Positions 43,000 to 52,707 of a DNA stretch of 64,000 bases are shown one piece after another. Below the pieces are notes generated by a model. The model had not been told where the DNA came from and made no database searches. It saw only the letters and a list, made by a program, of their open reading frames with translations. How positions within the stretch are numbered: the stretch's first letter is position 1; the number at the start of each line of letters is the position of its first letter. This stretch comes from Spirochaetales bacterium Spiro_02 (lineage in GTDB: Bacteria > Spirochaetota > Spirochaetia > Sphaerochaetales > Sphaerochaetaceae). The stretch spans positions 1-64,000 of the forward strand of contig LVBD01000051.1 of assembly GCA_001604275.1 (NCBI GenBank). Reading direction: 5' to 3'. The translations under genes and the position numbers were made by a program.

Positions 43000-44007
43000 A
43001 TGCAACGCAATGTAACCCGTGATAGGTTGGTGCGTGATTCTCTGCTGGCGGTCGTAGCCAGTCTGATTCTCTACCGGCTGATGTTCACGAGTCTTCTGTT
43101 CACAGTACCGTTGCTTGTATCGGCTTCGAAGTTCGAGAACAAGAAGGCCGCATTGCTTCCTGTGGCAGTGGTGTTCTTGGCGATCCTTTGCGGGGAACTG
43201 TTCTCCGCACGCAATGTGCTGGGGAAGCCTGTCGCATCGTTGATCCTCTCGATCGGCTTGTTCATTCCGATGGTTCTGTTGGTGGCCGCGGCTGTCTGGA
43301 TCTGGTTCTGCGGCACGAGAAGTCTGGTTCGATATCTCGCTTCCTGTGCTTTCGCAGTTGTGGCAGGAATCGGACTGGTGGCGTGGTTGCAAAGTGGATC
43401 CGAAACGGTTCGGAATGTCAGGGATCTGTACGCCTCGACATTCAAGACTGTGTTCGATTCATTCCTTCCGACCAATCCTGCGTTGCTAGCGTCGGAGGGT
43501 GCCGTCGATGCGGCGGCGGAAACTTCGATACTCGGAGTCAATGCCGATGTATTGTTCGCCTTGTCCATGCAAGTGGTGTACCGTTCGTTCGTACCTATGT
43601 GCATGGCGTTCATCGGGGTTTCCGTCTTGCTGGCTGAAAGCATGACCAACTACCGGAACATCGCTTGGCAGAACCGAGTGGCGCTCTGGAGGTTGCCGGA
43701 GGAGACGATCTGGGTATTTCTTGGAGCTTGGACGCTGGTTCTTGTCAGCCTGCTTGTTCCGTTGCCCGGGGTAGTGGAAGCGCTGGTAATGAATCTTGCG
43801 CTTTCGGTATCGTTGCTGTATCTGGTTCAGGGAATGTCGATCATCCTGTTCCTGATCAGGAAGCGCTACCCACAGTTCACCGTCCTGCGGATGTTGGTTT
43901 CGGTGGCTGTCGCGCTGATGTTGCCCGGAGTGAACGCATTGGTCATCCTTGCGCTTCCGTTGCTGGGAGCCTTGGAGACATGGATTATTTTTAGAAAGAA
44001 CGACTAA
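43000..44007 (+). CDS. DUF2232 (YybS-like) membrane protein
   Basis: 335-aa inner-membrane protein with about eight hydrophobic helices and a polar central loop (ALLASEGAVDAAAETSILG). Position between rpsR and rplI/dnaB matches the YybS gene of Firmicutes and spirochaetes. AGGGAGGAG lies upstream of ATG 43000. Function is not established; ECF-transporter-like folds have been suggested for the family. Confidence 0.78.
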   Translation: MQRNVTRDRLVRDSLLAVVASLILYRLMFTSLLFTVPLLVSASKFENKKAALLPVAVVFLAILCGELFSARNVLGKPVASLILSIGLFIPMVLLVAAAVWIWFCGTRSLVRYLASCAFAVVAGIGLVAWLQSGSETVRNVRDLYASTFKTVFDSFLPTNPALLASEGAVDAAAETSILGVNADVLFALSMQVVYRSFVPMCMAFIGVSVLLAESMTNYRNIAWQNRVALWRLPEETIWVFLGAWTLVLVSLLVPLPGVVEALVMNLALSVSLLYLVQGMSIILFLIRKRYPQFTVLRMLVSVAVALMLPGVNALVILALPLLGALETWIIFRKND

Positions 44008-44019
44008 GGAGTTTTCGAT

Positions 44020-44637
44020 ATGAAGATCATTCTGAATCAAGACGTACCAAATCTCGGTGAAGAGGGAGACGTCTGCGAAGTCAAGAACGGTTATGCCCGC
44101 AACTACCTGTTGCCTTCTGGCGCCGCCGTGCATTACAACAAGAGTAATGTAGCAATCTTCGCAAGCCGTGCCGCCGCTATCGAAAAGCGGAAGATTGAGA
44201 AGCGCGCCGCAGCCGCTACGCTGAAGGAGAAGCTCGATTCGCTTACGCTTACTATCGTGGTTTCTGCGGGCGAGAGCGGTAAGCTTTTCGGTTCCGTGAC
44301 CTCTTCCATGGTACAGGAAGCTCTGGCCAAGGCAGGTGTCGAGCTGGAACGGAAGAAAATCGAAGTCGCCACTCATGCGATCAAGATGACAGGGATCTAC
44401 CATGTTCGCGTCCATCTGTACGAGAACGAGGCTTCCCTTGTCAAGCTTGTCGTTGAAAGCGAGGCCGATGTAAAGAAGCGCAATGCTGAAGCAGCAGCTG
44501 CTGCCGCAGTGGCTGAGAAGGAAGCGGCTGAGAAAGCTGCTCTTGAGGCGGTTGCCGCAGCTGCCGCAGTCGAAGAGGCGCAGGCGCAAGCCCTTGCCTC
44601 GGAGAACATCGCAGAAATCGCTTCCGACGCTGAATAA
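44020..44637 (+). CDS. rplI: Large ribosomal subunit protein bL9 with Ala-rich C-terminal tail
   Basis: 205-aa L9. The N-terminal domain MKIILNQDVPNLGEEGDVCEVKNGYARNYLLPSGAA and the C-terminal domain to about residue 150 are normal. An extra tail of about 55 residues is nearly all Ala, Glu, Lys and Val and probably a single helix. AAGGAG precedes the ATG. Fifth gene of the operon. Confidence 0.94.
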   Translation: MKIILNQDVPNLGEEGDVCEVKNGYARNYLLPSGAAVHYNKSNVAIFASRAAAIEKRKIEKRAAAATLKEKLDSLTLTIVVSAGESGKLFGSVTSSMVQEALAKAGVELERKKIEVATHAIKMTGIYHVRVHLYENEASLVKLVVESEADVKKRNAEAAAAAAVAEKEAAEKAALEAVAAAAAVEEAQAQALASENIAEIASDAE

Positions 44638-44654
44638 GCTTCAGGCGATTTGCG

Positions 44655-46040
44655 ATGGCTTCCAATACCGTTCTGGGGGGGAGGGTCCCCCCACACAATG
44701 ATGAGGCGGAACGCGCCGTTCTTGGCGCGATCTTGCTCAATGATCGTGTGCTTGCCGACATCATGGATTTCCTCCATAAGGAGGATTTCTACAAGACCGG
44801 GCATCAGACGCTGTTCGAAGCCATCGTTGATTTCCGTCAGGAAAATAGTTCTCAAGCGATCGACCTGATCACGATCACTGAATACCTCCGCAAGCAGGAT
44901 ATCCTGGAGCGTTGCGGAGGTATTTCCTATATTTCCTCGCTCACTTCCGATGTCCCTACCACGACCAATGCGGTATACTACGCCCAGATTATCAGAGGGC
45001 TTGCGCTTCGACGAAGGTTGCTGGAGATTTCCAGCGAAATGCGTGAGAAAGCGTTCGACGAAGCTCAGGATGTAATGAAGATGGTCGATGAAAGCGAGCA
45101 GTTGCTTTCGGATATCAACACTTCGACCCCCGGGGGGAACAAGTATTATGATATCAAATCATTGGTCAGTCGGGCTACTGATCGGATTCTGGAACGTTTC
45201 GACAAAGGTATCACCGATGGTCTGGAGACCGGATACAAGCGTCTTGACGATATGACCGGCGGCTTCAAGCCGAGCGAGTTCATTGTCATCGGAGCGCGAC
45301 CTTCTGTCGGAAAAACCGCTTTTGCTCTTTCCATAGCGCAGAATATGGCGGTGCGCAAGAACATCAAGGTTGGCTTCTTTTCTTTGGAAATGAGCGCAGA
45401 TTCCTTGACAGAGCGTCTGTTGTCGTCGGAAAGTAAGGTCGACTTCAAGCGGATTCGGAATGCCACGCTGAAACATAGTGATCTGAATGCGATCATGGAA
45501 GCCTCCGGAAGACTGTATGAGAAAACGCTGAAAGTCCAGGATACTCCGAACATGAAGCTCCTTGAGCTACGGGCCCAGGCGAGAAGGATGCGGCGTGAGG
45601 ATCATATTCAGATCATTTTCGTAGATTATATCGGGCTGATCGACGCTGAGGCTGGTGCCCAGGTTCCCCGGCACGAACAGATCGCCTACGTATCACGTTC
45701 CATGAAGGCTCTTGCCCGGGAATTGAACATTCCGATCGTCTGTCTTTCCCAGGTCGGACGTCAGAGCGAAGGCAAGGAGCCTACTCTGGCGGATTTACGC
45801 GAGAGCGGAGCCATCGAACAGGATGCCGATGTCGTGATTCTGATGCATAGGGAACGAATTTCTTCCTCCGATGACGGAGGGGAGGATTCGAAGAAGCAGA
45901 ATGAAAAGAATCGGGACGGACATCTTGTACAGCCCACGAAAATCATTCTAGCAAAGCAGCGCAACGGCGAGACCGGCTATTTTGAACTTGGTTTTGTCAT
46001 GAATCTCGTTCGCTTCGAAGAACTTGAAAGGGATTTCTGA
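44655..46040 (+). CDS. dnaB: Replicative DNA helicase
   Basis: 461-aa hexameric 5'-3' helicase of the replication fork. The N-terminal domain begins VPPHNDEAERAVLGAILL; the RecA-type domain has Walker A GARPSVGKTAFAL at about 213-225, Walker B IIFVDYIGLI and RESGAIEQDADVVILMHRE. The C-terminus carries KIILAKQRNGETG. Last gene of the rpsF operon, ending eight bases from the convergent rseP. Confidence 0.96.
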   Translation: MASNTVLGGRVPPHNDEAERAVLGAILLNDRVLADIMDFLHKEDFYKTGHQTLFEAIVDFRQENSSQAIDLITITEYLRKQDILERCGGISYISSLTSDVPTTTNAVYYAQIIRGLALRRRLLEISSEMREKAFDEAQDVMKMVDESEQLLSDINTSTPGGNKYYDIKSLVSRATDRILERFDKGITDGLETGYKRLDDMTGGFKPSEFIVIGARPSVGKTAFALSIAQNMAVRKNIKVGFFSLEMSADSLTERLLSSESKVDFKRIRNATLKHSDLNAIMEASGRLYEKTLKVQDTPNMKLLELRAQARRMRREDHIQIIFVDYIGLIDAEAGAQVPRHEQIAYVSRSMKALARELNIPIVCLSQVGRQSEGKEPTLADLRESGAIEQDADVVILMHRERISSSDDGGEDSKKQNEKNRDGHLVQPTKIILAKQRNGETGYFELGFVMNLVRFEELERDF

Positions 46041-46048
46041 TCGGATGT

Positions 46049-47443
46049 CTATCGGTTCAGCCAGAAGAATCGCATGTCCGAAAATGTCATGAACCCGAGA
46101 ATCAGCAATACGCATCCCATACCGATGAACTGAAGAATCAGATATGCTTTCGGAGAGACTTGCCTTCCGATGAGGATTTCGATCACGCTCATCATGATCA
46201 GCCCCCCATCCAACGCGGGGATCGGCAGAAGATTCGCTACTGCCAAAGAGATGCTGACGACGCCAAGCAGATAGAGCATCGCCCGGACGCCCGCTTTCGG
46301 ACTTTCCGCAAATCCTTGCGTGGTGATATTCCCGATGAGCATGGATGCTCGCCATGGCCCCGTAAACGATGATCTGATGTCTTCGTCCCCTGCGATCACG
46401 GCCCAGATGCTCGCAAATGTGTTCCCGACGAGTCTGCAAGCCTGACCGACCGAATGTATGAAACCTGTGCTGAAGCTCATTCCTTCCACTGTCTTGATGT
46501 CGCTGTGCAATGCGAAATTGAATGTCGAAGTCCCGCCATCATTCAAGCCGGGAAGGAAGGTGATCACCATGGTTTCGTTTCCGCGCACTACGGTCAGCGC
46601 GACGGTATCCGTCCCTGTTGTCCGCAAGTAGTCGGCAAGGTCGAGTTTATTCGTGACTGGCGTCCCCCCTATTGCGATGATCGTATCCCCGGGAAGGAGT
46701 CCTGCGAGAGATTCGGGAGAATCCGTTTCGACAGAACCGACGACGGGTTCGATGAACGCGCTGATTCCGAACCAATAGGTTCCATCCTCCCGTTTTGTCG
46801 GAGTGACCGTGTAGTCAAGCCGCTCGCCGTCACGCAACACGGAGAATCCGGCGGACGAACCGTCGCTGGTCTTGAGATGTTCCATTAACTGCTGGAAGTC
46901 TTCGATCTGGATTCCGTCGTACGATTGCACGATGTCGCCGCTCTTCAGGCCGGCCGCGGCGGAAGGTACCTGCGTCGCATCGTCGGAAATCGAGAACAAT
47001 GCGGGATAATCGCTGGCTACGACGATCTTCGGTGGATCCGATAGCGCCTGATAGCCGATCATGGAAAACATCGTATACATGATGATCGCAAACACGATGT
47101 TCGCGAACGGTCCTGCAAGATAGGTGAGGAGCCTACGCCATGGCGCTACCGAGAACAGAGAGCCTTCTTCCGCATGCTCGAATCGTTTCTGTTTTGCTTC
47201 CAATGCGCGGGTCAGATCGTCGGATCCTCGCATTCTGCAATATCCGCCGAATGGAAGCAGGCTGATCCTGAACTCGGTGTCCTTGCGTTTGAGCGCCCAT
47301 ACTTTCGGGCCCATCCCGAACGAAAAGACTTCAACGACAATTCCGAATGCCCGTGCGGCGAGATAGTGTCCACCTTCATGGACGAAGACCATGATTCCGA
47401 TACCGAGCAGCCCGACTATTGCACTGAGGATGATCTTGAACAT
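46049..47443 (-). CDS. rseP: Site-2 intramembrane metalloprotease RseP
   Basis: 464-aa membrane protease that cleaves transmembrane substrates such as anti-sigma factors and signal-peptide remnants. The zinc site HEGGH is at residues 22-26 in the first helix, and the second motif NLLPIPALDGG is near the C-terminus. Two PDZ-like domains lie between (SAAAGLKSGDIVQSYDG and SLAGLLPGDTIIAIGG). The start at 47443 is two bases after the dxr stop; longer frames overlap dxr. Last gene of the rpsB-rseP run. Confidence 0.93.
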   Translation of the reverse strand: MFKIILSAIVGLLGIGIMVFVHEGGHYLAARAFGIVVEVFSFGMGPKVWALKRKDTEFRISLLPFGGYCRMRGSDDLTRALEAKQKRFEHAEEGSLFSVAPWRRLLTYLAGPFANIVFAIIMYTMFSMIGYQALSDPPKIVVASDYPALFSISDDATQVPSAAAGLKSGDIVQSYDGIQIEDFQQLMEHLKTSDGSSAGFSVLRDGERLDYTVTPTKREDGTYWFGISAFIEPVVGSVETDSPESLAGLLPGDTIIAIGGTPVTNKLDLADYLRTTGTDTVALTVVRGNETMVITFLPGLNDGGTSTFNFALHSDIKTVEGMSFSTGFIHSVGQACRLVGNTFASIWAVIAGDEDIRSSFTGPWRASMLIGNITTQGFAESPKAGVRAMLYLLGVVSISLAVANLLPIPALDGGLIMMSVIEILIGRQVSPKAYLILQFIGMGCVLLILGFMTFSDMRFFWLNR

Positions 47444-47445
47444 GC

Positions 47446-48621
47446 TTATGTTGCGACCTCGTTCAATGCGATTTCCGCGATTCTTCTGGCTTTCGCATCC
47501 TGTATAAGAACTTGCCGGTAATCTCTGGCGGATTCCGACCAGTCGTGCTGCAGCGTCTGTTCGACGATGCGGTTGATATCGGTGAAACTGCATGCGCGAT
47601 TGAGAAAGGCATGGGCGGCGACTTCGTCGGCGGCGTTGAAAGCGATGCAGTACGAACCTCTTTCGCGGCTACATTCGAATGCCAAAGGAAGCAACGGGAA
47701 CCTTGCCTCGTCCGGTTTCTCGAACGTCAACGAAAGATTCGTGAAGTCAAGGGGTGCAACGACATGGCGCAACGCTAGTTGTCCGTCGGACAAAGCCTCC
47801 ATGATGGGCAACGTCATGTCTGAAGGAGACATCTGGGCGTAGATAGCGCCGTTCTTCAGCCTGACAAGGGAATGCACGATACTTTGCGGATGGATAGCGA
47901 CATCGATATTGTCGGAAGAAAAATCGAACAGATATGATGCTTCGATGACTTCCAGCCCTTTGTTCGCCAGCGTAGCCGAATCGATGGAAATTTTCGCCCC
48001 CATTCGCCAAGTAGGATGAGCGATCGCCGCCTCGACCGTTATGTCGGGGAAACTCCCTGCAGGAAGCGTTCTGAATGGGCCGCCGCTCGCGGTCAGGATC
48101 AACTGTTCCACATGGCTTCTTCCATGTGCGCCAATCAAAGCATACAGCGCGCTATGTTCGCTATCCACCGGAATGATCCTCCGCCCTCTGTCCTGAGCAT
48201 ATGTGAGAAGGAACTGTCCGGCCATGACGACGCTTTCCTTGTTGGCGAGCGCTACATCCTTGCCTGAATCGAGCGAAGCAAGCGTAGCGAAAAGCCCGGC
48301 AGCGCCGGCGATCCCGTTGAGCACGATGTCCGCATCCAGTTCCCGGAGCATCGCTTCCAGACCATCGGCGCCATGATAGCAGCGGACATGTGGAGGGAGA
48401 AGTCGCTGAAGCGAACCGATGTCCGCATGTTCGTCGGTCAGGCAGACAGCGCCGCATCGGGTATCGACGGCAGCTTTCGCCAGCGCCTGGAAATCGGTAT
48501 GAGCCGATAGCGCCTTGACGAGAAACTTTCCCGGTTCGCTTCGGCATATTCCATGCAATGCGGTCTTCCCGATGCTTCCGGTGCACCCAAGCAATATGAC
48601 GGAACGTGAGAAGCTTTCCAT
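47446..48621 (-). CDS. dxr: 1-deoxy-D-xylulose 5-phosphate reductoisomerase
   Basis: Second step of the MEP isoprenoid pathway, NADPH-dependent; 391 aa. NADPH motif LLGCTGSIGKTALH; metal and substrate motifs PVDSEHSAL and TASGGPFRTLP; MGAKISIDSATLANKGLEVIEASYLF. It starts one base after cdsA ends and is followed by rseP two bases later, so it is fully embedded in the operon. Confidence 0.95.
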   Translation of the reverse strand: MESFSRSVILLGCTGSIGKTALHGICRSEPGKFLVKALSAHTDFQALAKAAVDTRCGAVCLTDEHADIGSLQRLLPPHVRCYHGADGLEAMLRELDADIVLNGIAGAAGLFATLASLDSGKDVALANKESVVMAGQFLLTYAQDRGRRIIPVDSEHSALYALIGAHGRSHVEQLILTASGGPFRTLPAGSFPDITVEAAIAHPTWRMGAKISIDSATLANKGLEVIEASYLFDFSSDNIDVAIHPQSIVHSLVRLKNGAIYAQMSPSDMTLPIMEALSDGQLALRHVVAPLDFTNLSLTFEKPDEARFPLLPLAFECSRERGSYCIAFNAADEVAAHAFLNRACSFTDINRIVEQTLQHDWSESARDYRQVLIQDAKARRIAEIALNEVAT

Positions 48622-48622
48622 A

Positions 48623-49480
48623 TCAGAGAATCCATTGAGTCAGCAACAGTAGGAAAGCGGGAGCGCTTACGATGGTGGAATCGATCGAGTCAAGCAAACC
48701 GCCCCGTCCCGGAATGATGGTTCCGGAATCCTTCAACCCGGCGGAACGTTTGAATGCGGATTCGATCAGATCGCCTGCATTGGCTGTGATGGAGATCACC
48801 AAGCCAAGTACGATGGCTTCGCCGATAGATATGGTAGCGGCAAGTTCCGGAACCAATGCCGTCATGGCGACGGACAGCAGGATGCTCATCGCGCTTCCGC
48901 CGATAAAACCCGCTATGCTTTTGTTCGGACTTACTTTGAAGACGCCACGGTTGGATTTGCCGAGCCACATTCCGAACAGATAGGCGAATACATCATTTCC
49001 GAAGACGATCAGGAACATCAGGAGCAGCAGGTATGCGGTATTGTCCAGCACGAACAGCCTGATCAAGAAACTTGTGAAAAACGAAGGGTAGATGATCAGC
49101 ATCGCGGTACGGGAGACACGATCCAAGGTTCCTTGGAAATGATCTGATGCCCCACGGAAGATTTCACGGAGAAACGCGACGAAGAACAATATGATCAGCG
49201 TGATGTCGAAAAGTTCCATGGAGGGGATGATCGTAAGCTCGATCCATTGGACAGCTGGTAGCACACAGGGAAGCCAGAACGGAATCAACGGTCTTTCCTC
49301 CCGCGATTCCTTCGCTTTCGGGAACAGCATATGCTCCATCTCGTGGGAGCCGATCAACGCCGCCAGAACGACGACTACGGAGAACGCAAGGTGATTGTGC
49401 TGCGGAAAAAAGAAAATGATGACGAACAGCAACGGAACCGCTGTGAGCGTGGTGATCAGCCGTTTGCCGAAAGAATTCAT
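48623..49480 (-). CDS. cdsA: Phosphatidate cytidylyltransferase
   Basis: 285-aa membrane enzyme making CDP-diacylglycerol. About eight helices; the signature is FKVSPNKSIAGFIGG and near the C-terminus GDLIESAFKRSAGLKDSGTIIPGRGGLLDSIDS. ATG 49480 overlaps the uppS stop by four bases, with GGAGGTG upstream. Standard uppS-cdsA-dxr order. Confidence 0.93.
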   Translation of the reverse strand: MNSFGKRLITTLTAVPLLFVIIFFFPQHNHLAFSVVVVLAALIGSHEMEHMLFPKAKESREERPLIPFWLPCVLPAVQWIELTIIPSMELFDITLIILFFVAFLREIFRGASDHFQGTLDRVSRTAMLIIYPSFFTSFLIRLFVLDNTAYLLLLMFLIVFGNDVFAYLFGMWLGKSNRGVFKVSPNKSIAGFIGGSAMSILLSVAMTALVPELAATISIGEAIVLGLVISITANAGDLIESAFKRSAGLKDSGTIIPGRGGLLDSIDSTIVSAPAFLLLLTQWIL

Positions 49481-50199
49481 GCTATGACACCTCCGAACTT
49501 TCTCGTCCGCTTCGCAAAATCCGCGCACACAGTCTGAACTTGCAGGCTCCCCCAATCAGGCCAAAGCGTATCATAGAAAGCGAACTCTGCATAGGCGCTG
49601 TCCCAGAGCATGAAATTGCTCAGCCGCTGTTCTCCCGCACTTCTGACAATGATATCCGGCGGAGGAACCTGCGGCGTGTCCAGATTTGCGGCGATGTCCG
49701 CCGGAGTTATCGAACGAGGTTCACCCTTGGTTTTCTCCTGCCAGCGGTTGACGGCTCTGGCGATTTCATCCTGACCTCCGTAGTTGATCGCCAGGACACA
49801 AGTCAACGTCTGGTTTGAAGCGGTCTCCCGGATCGTCGTTTCGATCGTACGTACGGCTTTCTCCGGCAATGCCGACACATCGCCGCGGACAAGAATCTTG
49901 ATTCCGTGCTCCCTATAGAAGGAGAGTTCCCCGTGGAGCTTAGTAGCGATCATGGTCATGAGATAGGAAACTTCCTCTTCGGATCGTTTCCAGTTCTCAG
50001 TGGAAAATGCATATAGGGTGACATATCTGATTCCCAGCCGTGCCGACTCCGCAATGACCCTCCGGGCGGCTTTCAGGCCAGCGAGATGTCCTGCGGTACG
50101 GGGAAGCCCTTTTGCAGTCGCCCAGCGACCATTGCCGTCCATGATGAAACCGATGTGAGTTGGAACAGTGCCCGGGATCTCCGATATGTCACGCTCCAT
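49477..50199 (-). CDS. uppS: Undecaprenyl diphosphate synthase
   Basis: 240-aa cis-prenyltransferase making the lipid carrier for peptidoglycan. HIGFIMDGNGRWATAKGLPRTAGH holds the catalytic Asp; YAFSTENWKR and the C-terminal DIIVRSAGEQRLSNFMLWDSAYAEF are diagnostic. The start at 50199 directly follows the frr stop. Provides substrate for the lipid II pathway represented elsewhere by murD and the FemAB-type protein. Confidence 0.95.
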   Translation of the reverse strand: MERDISEIPGTVPTHIGFIMDGNGRWATAKGLPRTAGHLAGLKAARRVIAESARLGIRYVTLYAFSTENWKRSEEEVSYLMTMIATKLHGELSFYREHGIKILVRGDVSALPEKAVRTIETTIRETASNQTLTCVLAINYGGQDEIARAVNRWQEKTKGEPRSITPADIAANLDTPQVPPPDIIVRSAGEQRLSNFMLWDSAYAEFAFYDTLWPDWGSLQVQTVCADFAKRTRKFGGVIA

Positions 50200-50200
50200 G

Positions 50201-50755
50201 TCAGATCTCCATGATTTCTTTTTCCTTGGCATCGGAGAGCGCATTGATCTGCCCGATGTAGGAATCAGTCATCTTCTGGATCTTCGTTTCTCCCTCTTTC
50301 TGCTGGTCTTCGCTGATATCTCCGCCTTTTTGCAGTTTCTTCAGCTCATCGATCGCTTCACGACGGATGTTCCTGATGGCGACACGGCTCTGTTCCGCAG
50401 TGCCTTTCGCACTTTTCGCAAGATCTTTCCTCCGTTGTTCTGTGAGGGGAGGGAAGTTGATCCTCAGAAGTTTTCCATCGTTGTTCGGATTGAGGCCGAG
50501 TTCGCTTTTGAGGATCGCTTTCTCGATCGGGGACAGCAAGGTCTTGTCCCAAGGTTGTATGACGACGAGTCTGGCTTCCGGCACGGAAATGCTGGCGACC
50601 TGGCTCAACGGAGTTTCCTGACCATAGTAATCGACCTTGATCTTGTCGAAAAGCGCGGCGGTGGCACGACCAGTGCGAAGCGCGCTATATTCGGTTTCCA
50701 GAGCTGCCACGCTCTTTTTCATCTTAGATTCACAATTTTCGAGGACTTGCTGCAT
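50201..50755 (-). CDS. frr: Ribosome recycling factor
   Basis: 184-aa RRF that splits post-termination ribosomes with EF-G. SKMKKSVAALETEYSALRTGRATAALFDKIKVDYYG and RINFPPLTEQRRKDLAKSAK are typical. GGAG lies upstream of ATG 50755. The 83-base gap to tsf contains a hairpin (ACTGA/TCAGT, about 50793-50815) that may act on mRNA processing. Confidence 0.95.
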   Translation of the reverse strand: MQQVLENCESKMKKSVAALETEYSALRTGRATAALFDKIKVDYYGQETPLSQVASISVPEARLVVIQPWDKTLLSPIEKAILKSELGLNPNNDGKLLRINFPPLTEQRRKDLAKSAKGTAEQSRVAIRNIRREAIDELKKLQKGGDISEDQQKEGETKIQKMTDSYIGQINALSDAKEKEIMEI

Positions 50756-50838
50756 GCTACACGCTCCAATTTGATATCGTAAACACGACCGCCCACTGAA
50801 AGAATCAGTGAGCGGTGGACGGACTTCGTGGATGAAGC

Positions 50839-51681
50839 TTATGCCTCCGCACCCGCACGATAGAACTGGAAGCTGACGATCTGAAGCTTCGCTCCCACTT
50901 CCTTCGACAGGGCGTTGAGCTTCTGCTCGACGGACACTTTGTCGTCCTTGACGAACGGCTGCTGCAGGAAGCAAACTTCGCTGTACAGCTTGTTGACCTT
51001 CCCTTTGACGATGCCCTCCAGCACTTTCTCAGGCTTGTCCATGCCGGCTACCTGAGCCCGGAAGATTTCCGTCTGCTCTGCGGTATATGCCGGATCGACG
51101 GTCGAGGCGCTGAGGAACATAGGCGTGAACGCCGCGACGTGCAGCGCGCAATCGTGTGCGAACTCGGTGACGGTTTCGTTCTTGAACGCCTCCGGTTTGT
51201 CGCTCTTCAGTTCGACCATGACGCCCAGAGAACCTTCGCCGTGGATGTACGAGGCGACATAGGTGTCGGCGGGAACGTCGATGACGACGAAACGCTTGAG
51301 CTGCATATTCTCCTTGATGACGGAAATGAGCTCCGCTACCATTCCTTTCAGCTCATCGTTGGGTTCGGTATATCCTTTTTCGATGATGGTCTTGGTCATG
51401 TCCTCGCCAAGCTTGACGAAATCTTCGTTGCGGGCGACGAAATCGGTCTCGCACGACAGTTCGAGCATGACCGCCTTACCGTTCTCGACGCGAATGAAGA
51501 CACGACCGTTGTCGGTGGCACGATCGCTTCGCTTCGCGACAGCGGCGAGCCCCATCTCCTTGAGGATCTTCTCGGCGGCGGCGAAGTCGCCGTCAGCCTT
51601 TATGAGAGCCTTCTTGCAATCCATCATTCCGGCGCCTGTGGCGTCACGGAGTTTTTTTACGGTATCTGCTTTAATTTCCAT
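50839..51681 (-). CDS. tsf: Translation elongation factor Ts
   Basis: 280-aa nucleotide exchange factor for EF-Tu. Begins MEIKADTVKKLRDATGAGMMDCKKALIKADGD; the core has VMLELSCETDFVARNEDFVKL and the C-terminal domain VLEGIVKGKVNKLYSEVCFLQQPFVKD. It lies three bases after rpsB, the usual pairing. Confidence 0.96.
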   Translation of the reverse strand: MEIKADTVKKLRDATGAGMMDCKKALIKADGDFAAAEKILKEMGLAAVAKRSDRATDNGRVFIRVENGKAVMLELSCETDFVARNEDFVKLGEDMTKTIIEKGYTEPNDELKGMVAELISVIKENMQLKRFVVIDVPADTYVASYIHGEGSLGVMVELKSDKPEAFKNETVTEFAHDCALHVAAFTPMFLSASTVDPAYTAEQTEIFRAQVAGMDKPEKVLEGIVKGKVNKLYSEVCFLQQPFVKDDKVSVEQKLNALSKEVGAKLQIVSFQFYRAGAEA

Positions 51682-51684
51682 GTC

Positions 51685-52599
51685 TCAGTCCTTATAGAGG
51701 GTTTCTTCATCGATCTCGATGTCATCCTTGTCTGCATCGTCCTCGTCTTTCTCGTTTCGATCATCGCCCGCTTCATACTTCGAGTAGTCGGCCTGAGCGT
51801 CATCGTCGGTGGAGAACACGATGGCTTCGTCTTCCTCTTCGTCCTTATCGGCGACGGGCTCTACGACCGCTTCCTGCTCCTCCGGACCTCCCAAGGTCTC
51901 GATGATCTGGATTCCTGCTTCGTTATCCGCATCGACGACAGCGTTGGCGATGATTTCGACGAACAGAGAAATCGCCCTGATGGCATCGTCATTTCCGGGA
52001 ATGGGGTAGTCGATGTCGGTCGGATCGCAGTTCGTGTCGACGACGGCGATGACGGGGATGCCCAGACGCTTGGCCTCCGCTACGGCGATGGCTTCTTTCT
52101 TCGTGTCGATGATGAACAGGGCTCCTGGAAGATCTTTCATGTCCTTGATGCCGCCGAGATTCTTTTCGAGCTTCGCTTTTTGCTTGGACAGCAACGCGAT
52201 CTCTTTCTTCGTGAGGCTATCGAACGTGCCGTCGACTTCCATCTTTTCGATTTTCTTCAGCGTCGCGATGGATTTCTTGATGGTGGCGAAGTTGGTGAGC
52301 ATACCGCCGAGCCAGCGATTGTTCACATACGGCATGCCGCAGCGTTTCGCTTCGGTTTCGATAGCCTGCTGGGCCTGCTTCTTGGTACCGACGAACAGAA
52401 TCGTCTTTCCGTTCTTGACCTGTGCCCTGACCGCGTCATATGCTTCTACGATACAAGCGCTCGTCTTCTGCAGGTCGATGATATGGATCCCGTTTCTTTC
52501 GGAAAAAATAAAACGAGCCATCTTTGGATTCCATCTTTTGGTCTGATGGCCGAAATGCACGCCTGATTCAAGCAGGCTCTTCATGGTTACTACGGACAA
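51685..52599 (-). CDS. rpsB: Small ribosomal subunit protein uS2 with acidic C-terminal tail
   Basis: 304-aa S2. The start is best a TTG at 52599: AGGAGG (52610-52605) lies five bases upstream, and the N-terminus then reads [19 protein letters not shown] as in other S2 proteins; the ATG at 52584 would cut this off. The body is normal to about residue 235, followed by an Asp/Glu-rich tail of some 70 residues. Leads the translation/envelope operon, preceded by maf. Confidence 0.95.
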   Translation of the reverse strand: MSVVTMKSLLESGVHFGHQTKRWNPKMARFIFSERNGIHIIDLQKTSACIVEAYDAVRAQVKNGKTILFVGTKKQAQQAIETEAKRCGMPYVNNRWLGGMLTNFATIKKSIATLKKIEKMEVDGTFDSLTKKEIALLSKQKAKLEKNLGGIKDMKDLPGALFIIDTKKEAIAVAEAKRLGIPVIAVVDTNCDPTDIDYPIPGNDDAIRAISLFVEIIANAVVDADNEAGIQIIETLGGPEEQEAVVEPVADKDEEEDEAIVFSTDDDAQADYSKYEAGDDRNEKDEDDADKDDIEIDEETLYKD

Positions 52600-52707
52600 A
52601 ATTCCCTCCTGCTGACGACACACTGTACCGCTGCAAACCCGTTATGCCGCGCACACGTCGTCACCCTTCATCTGTTTCTCACCCTGCGGGCGGATATTCT
52701 GCAGTCC

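Noticed and set aside
43486-44589. 367-codon minus-strand frame antisense to the DUF2232 and rplI genes
   Set aside because: Shadow of two genes in a conserved operon; composition is not protein-like.
51139-52566. Very long open frame (475 codons) on the plus strand antisense to tsf and rpsB
   Set aside because: It mirrors the codon bias of two certain ribosomal/translation genes, has no ribosome site and gives no recognisable protein.
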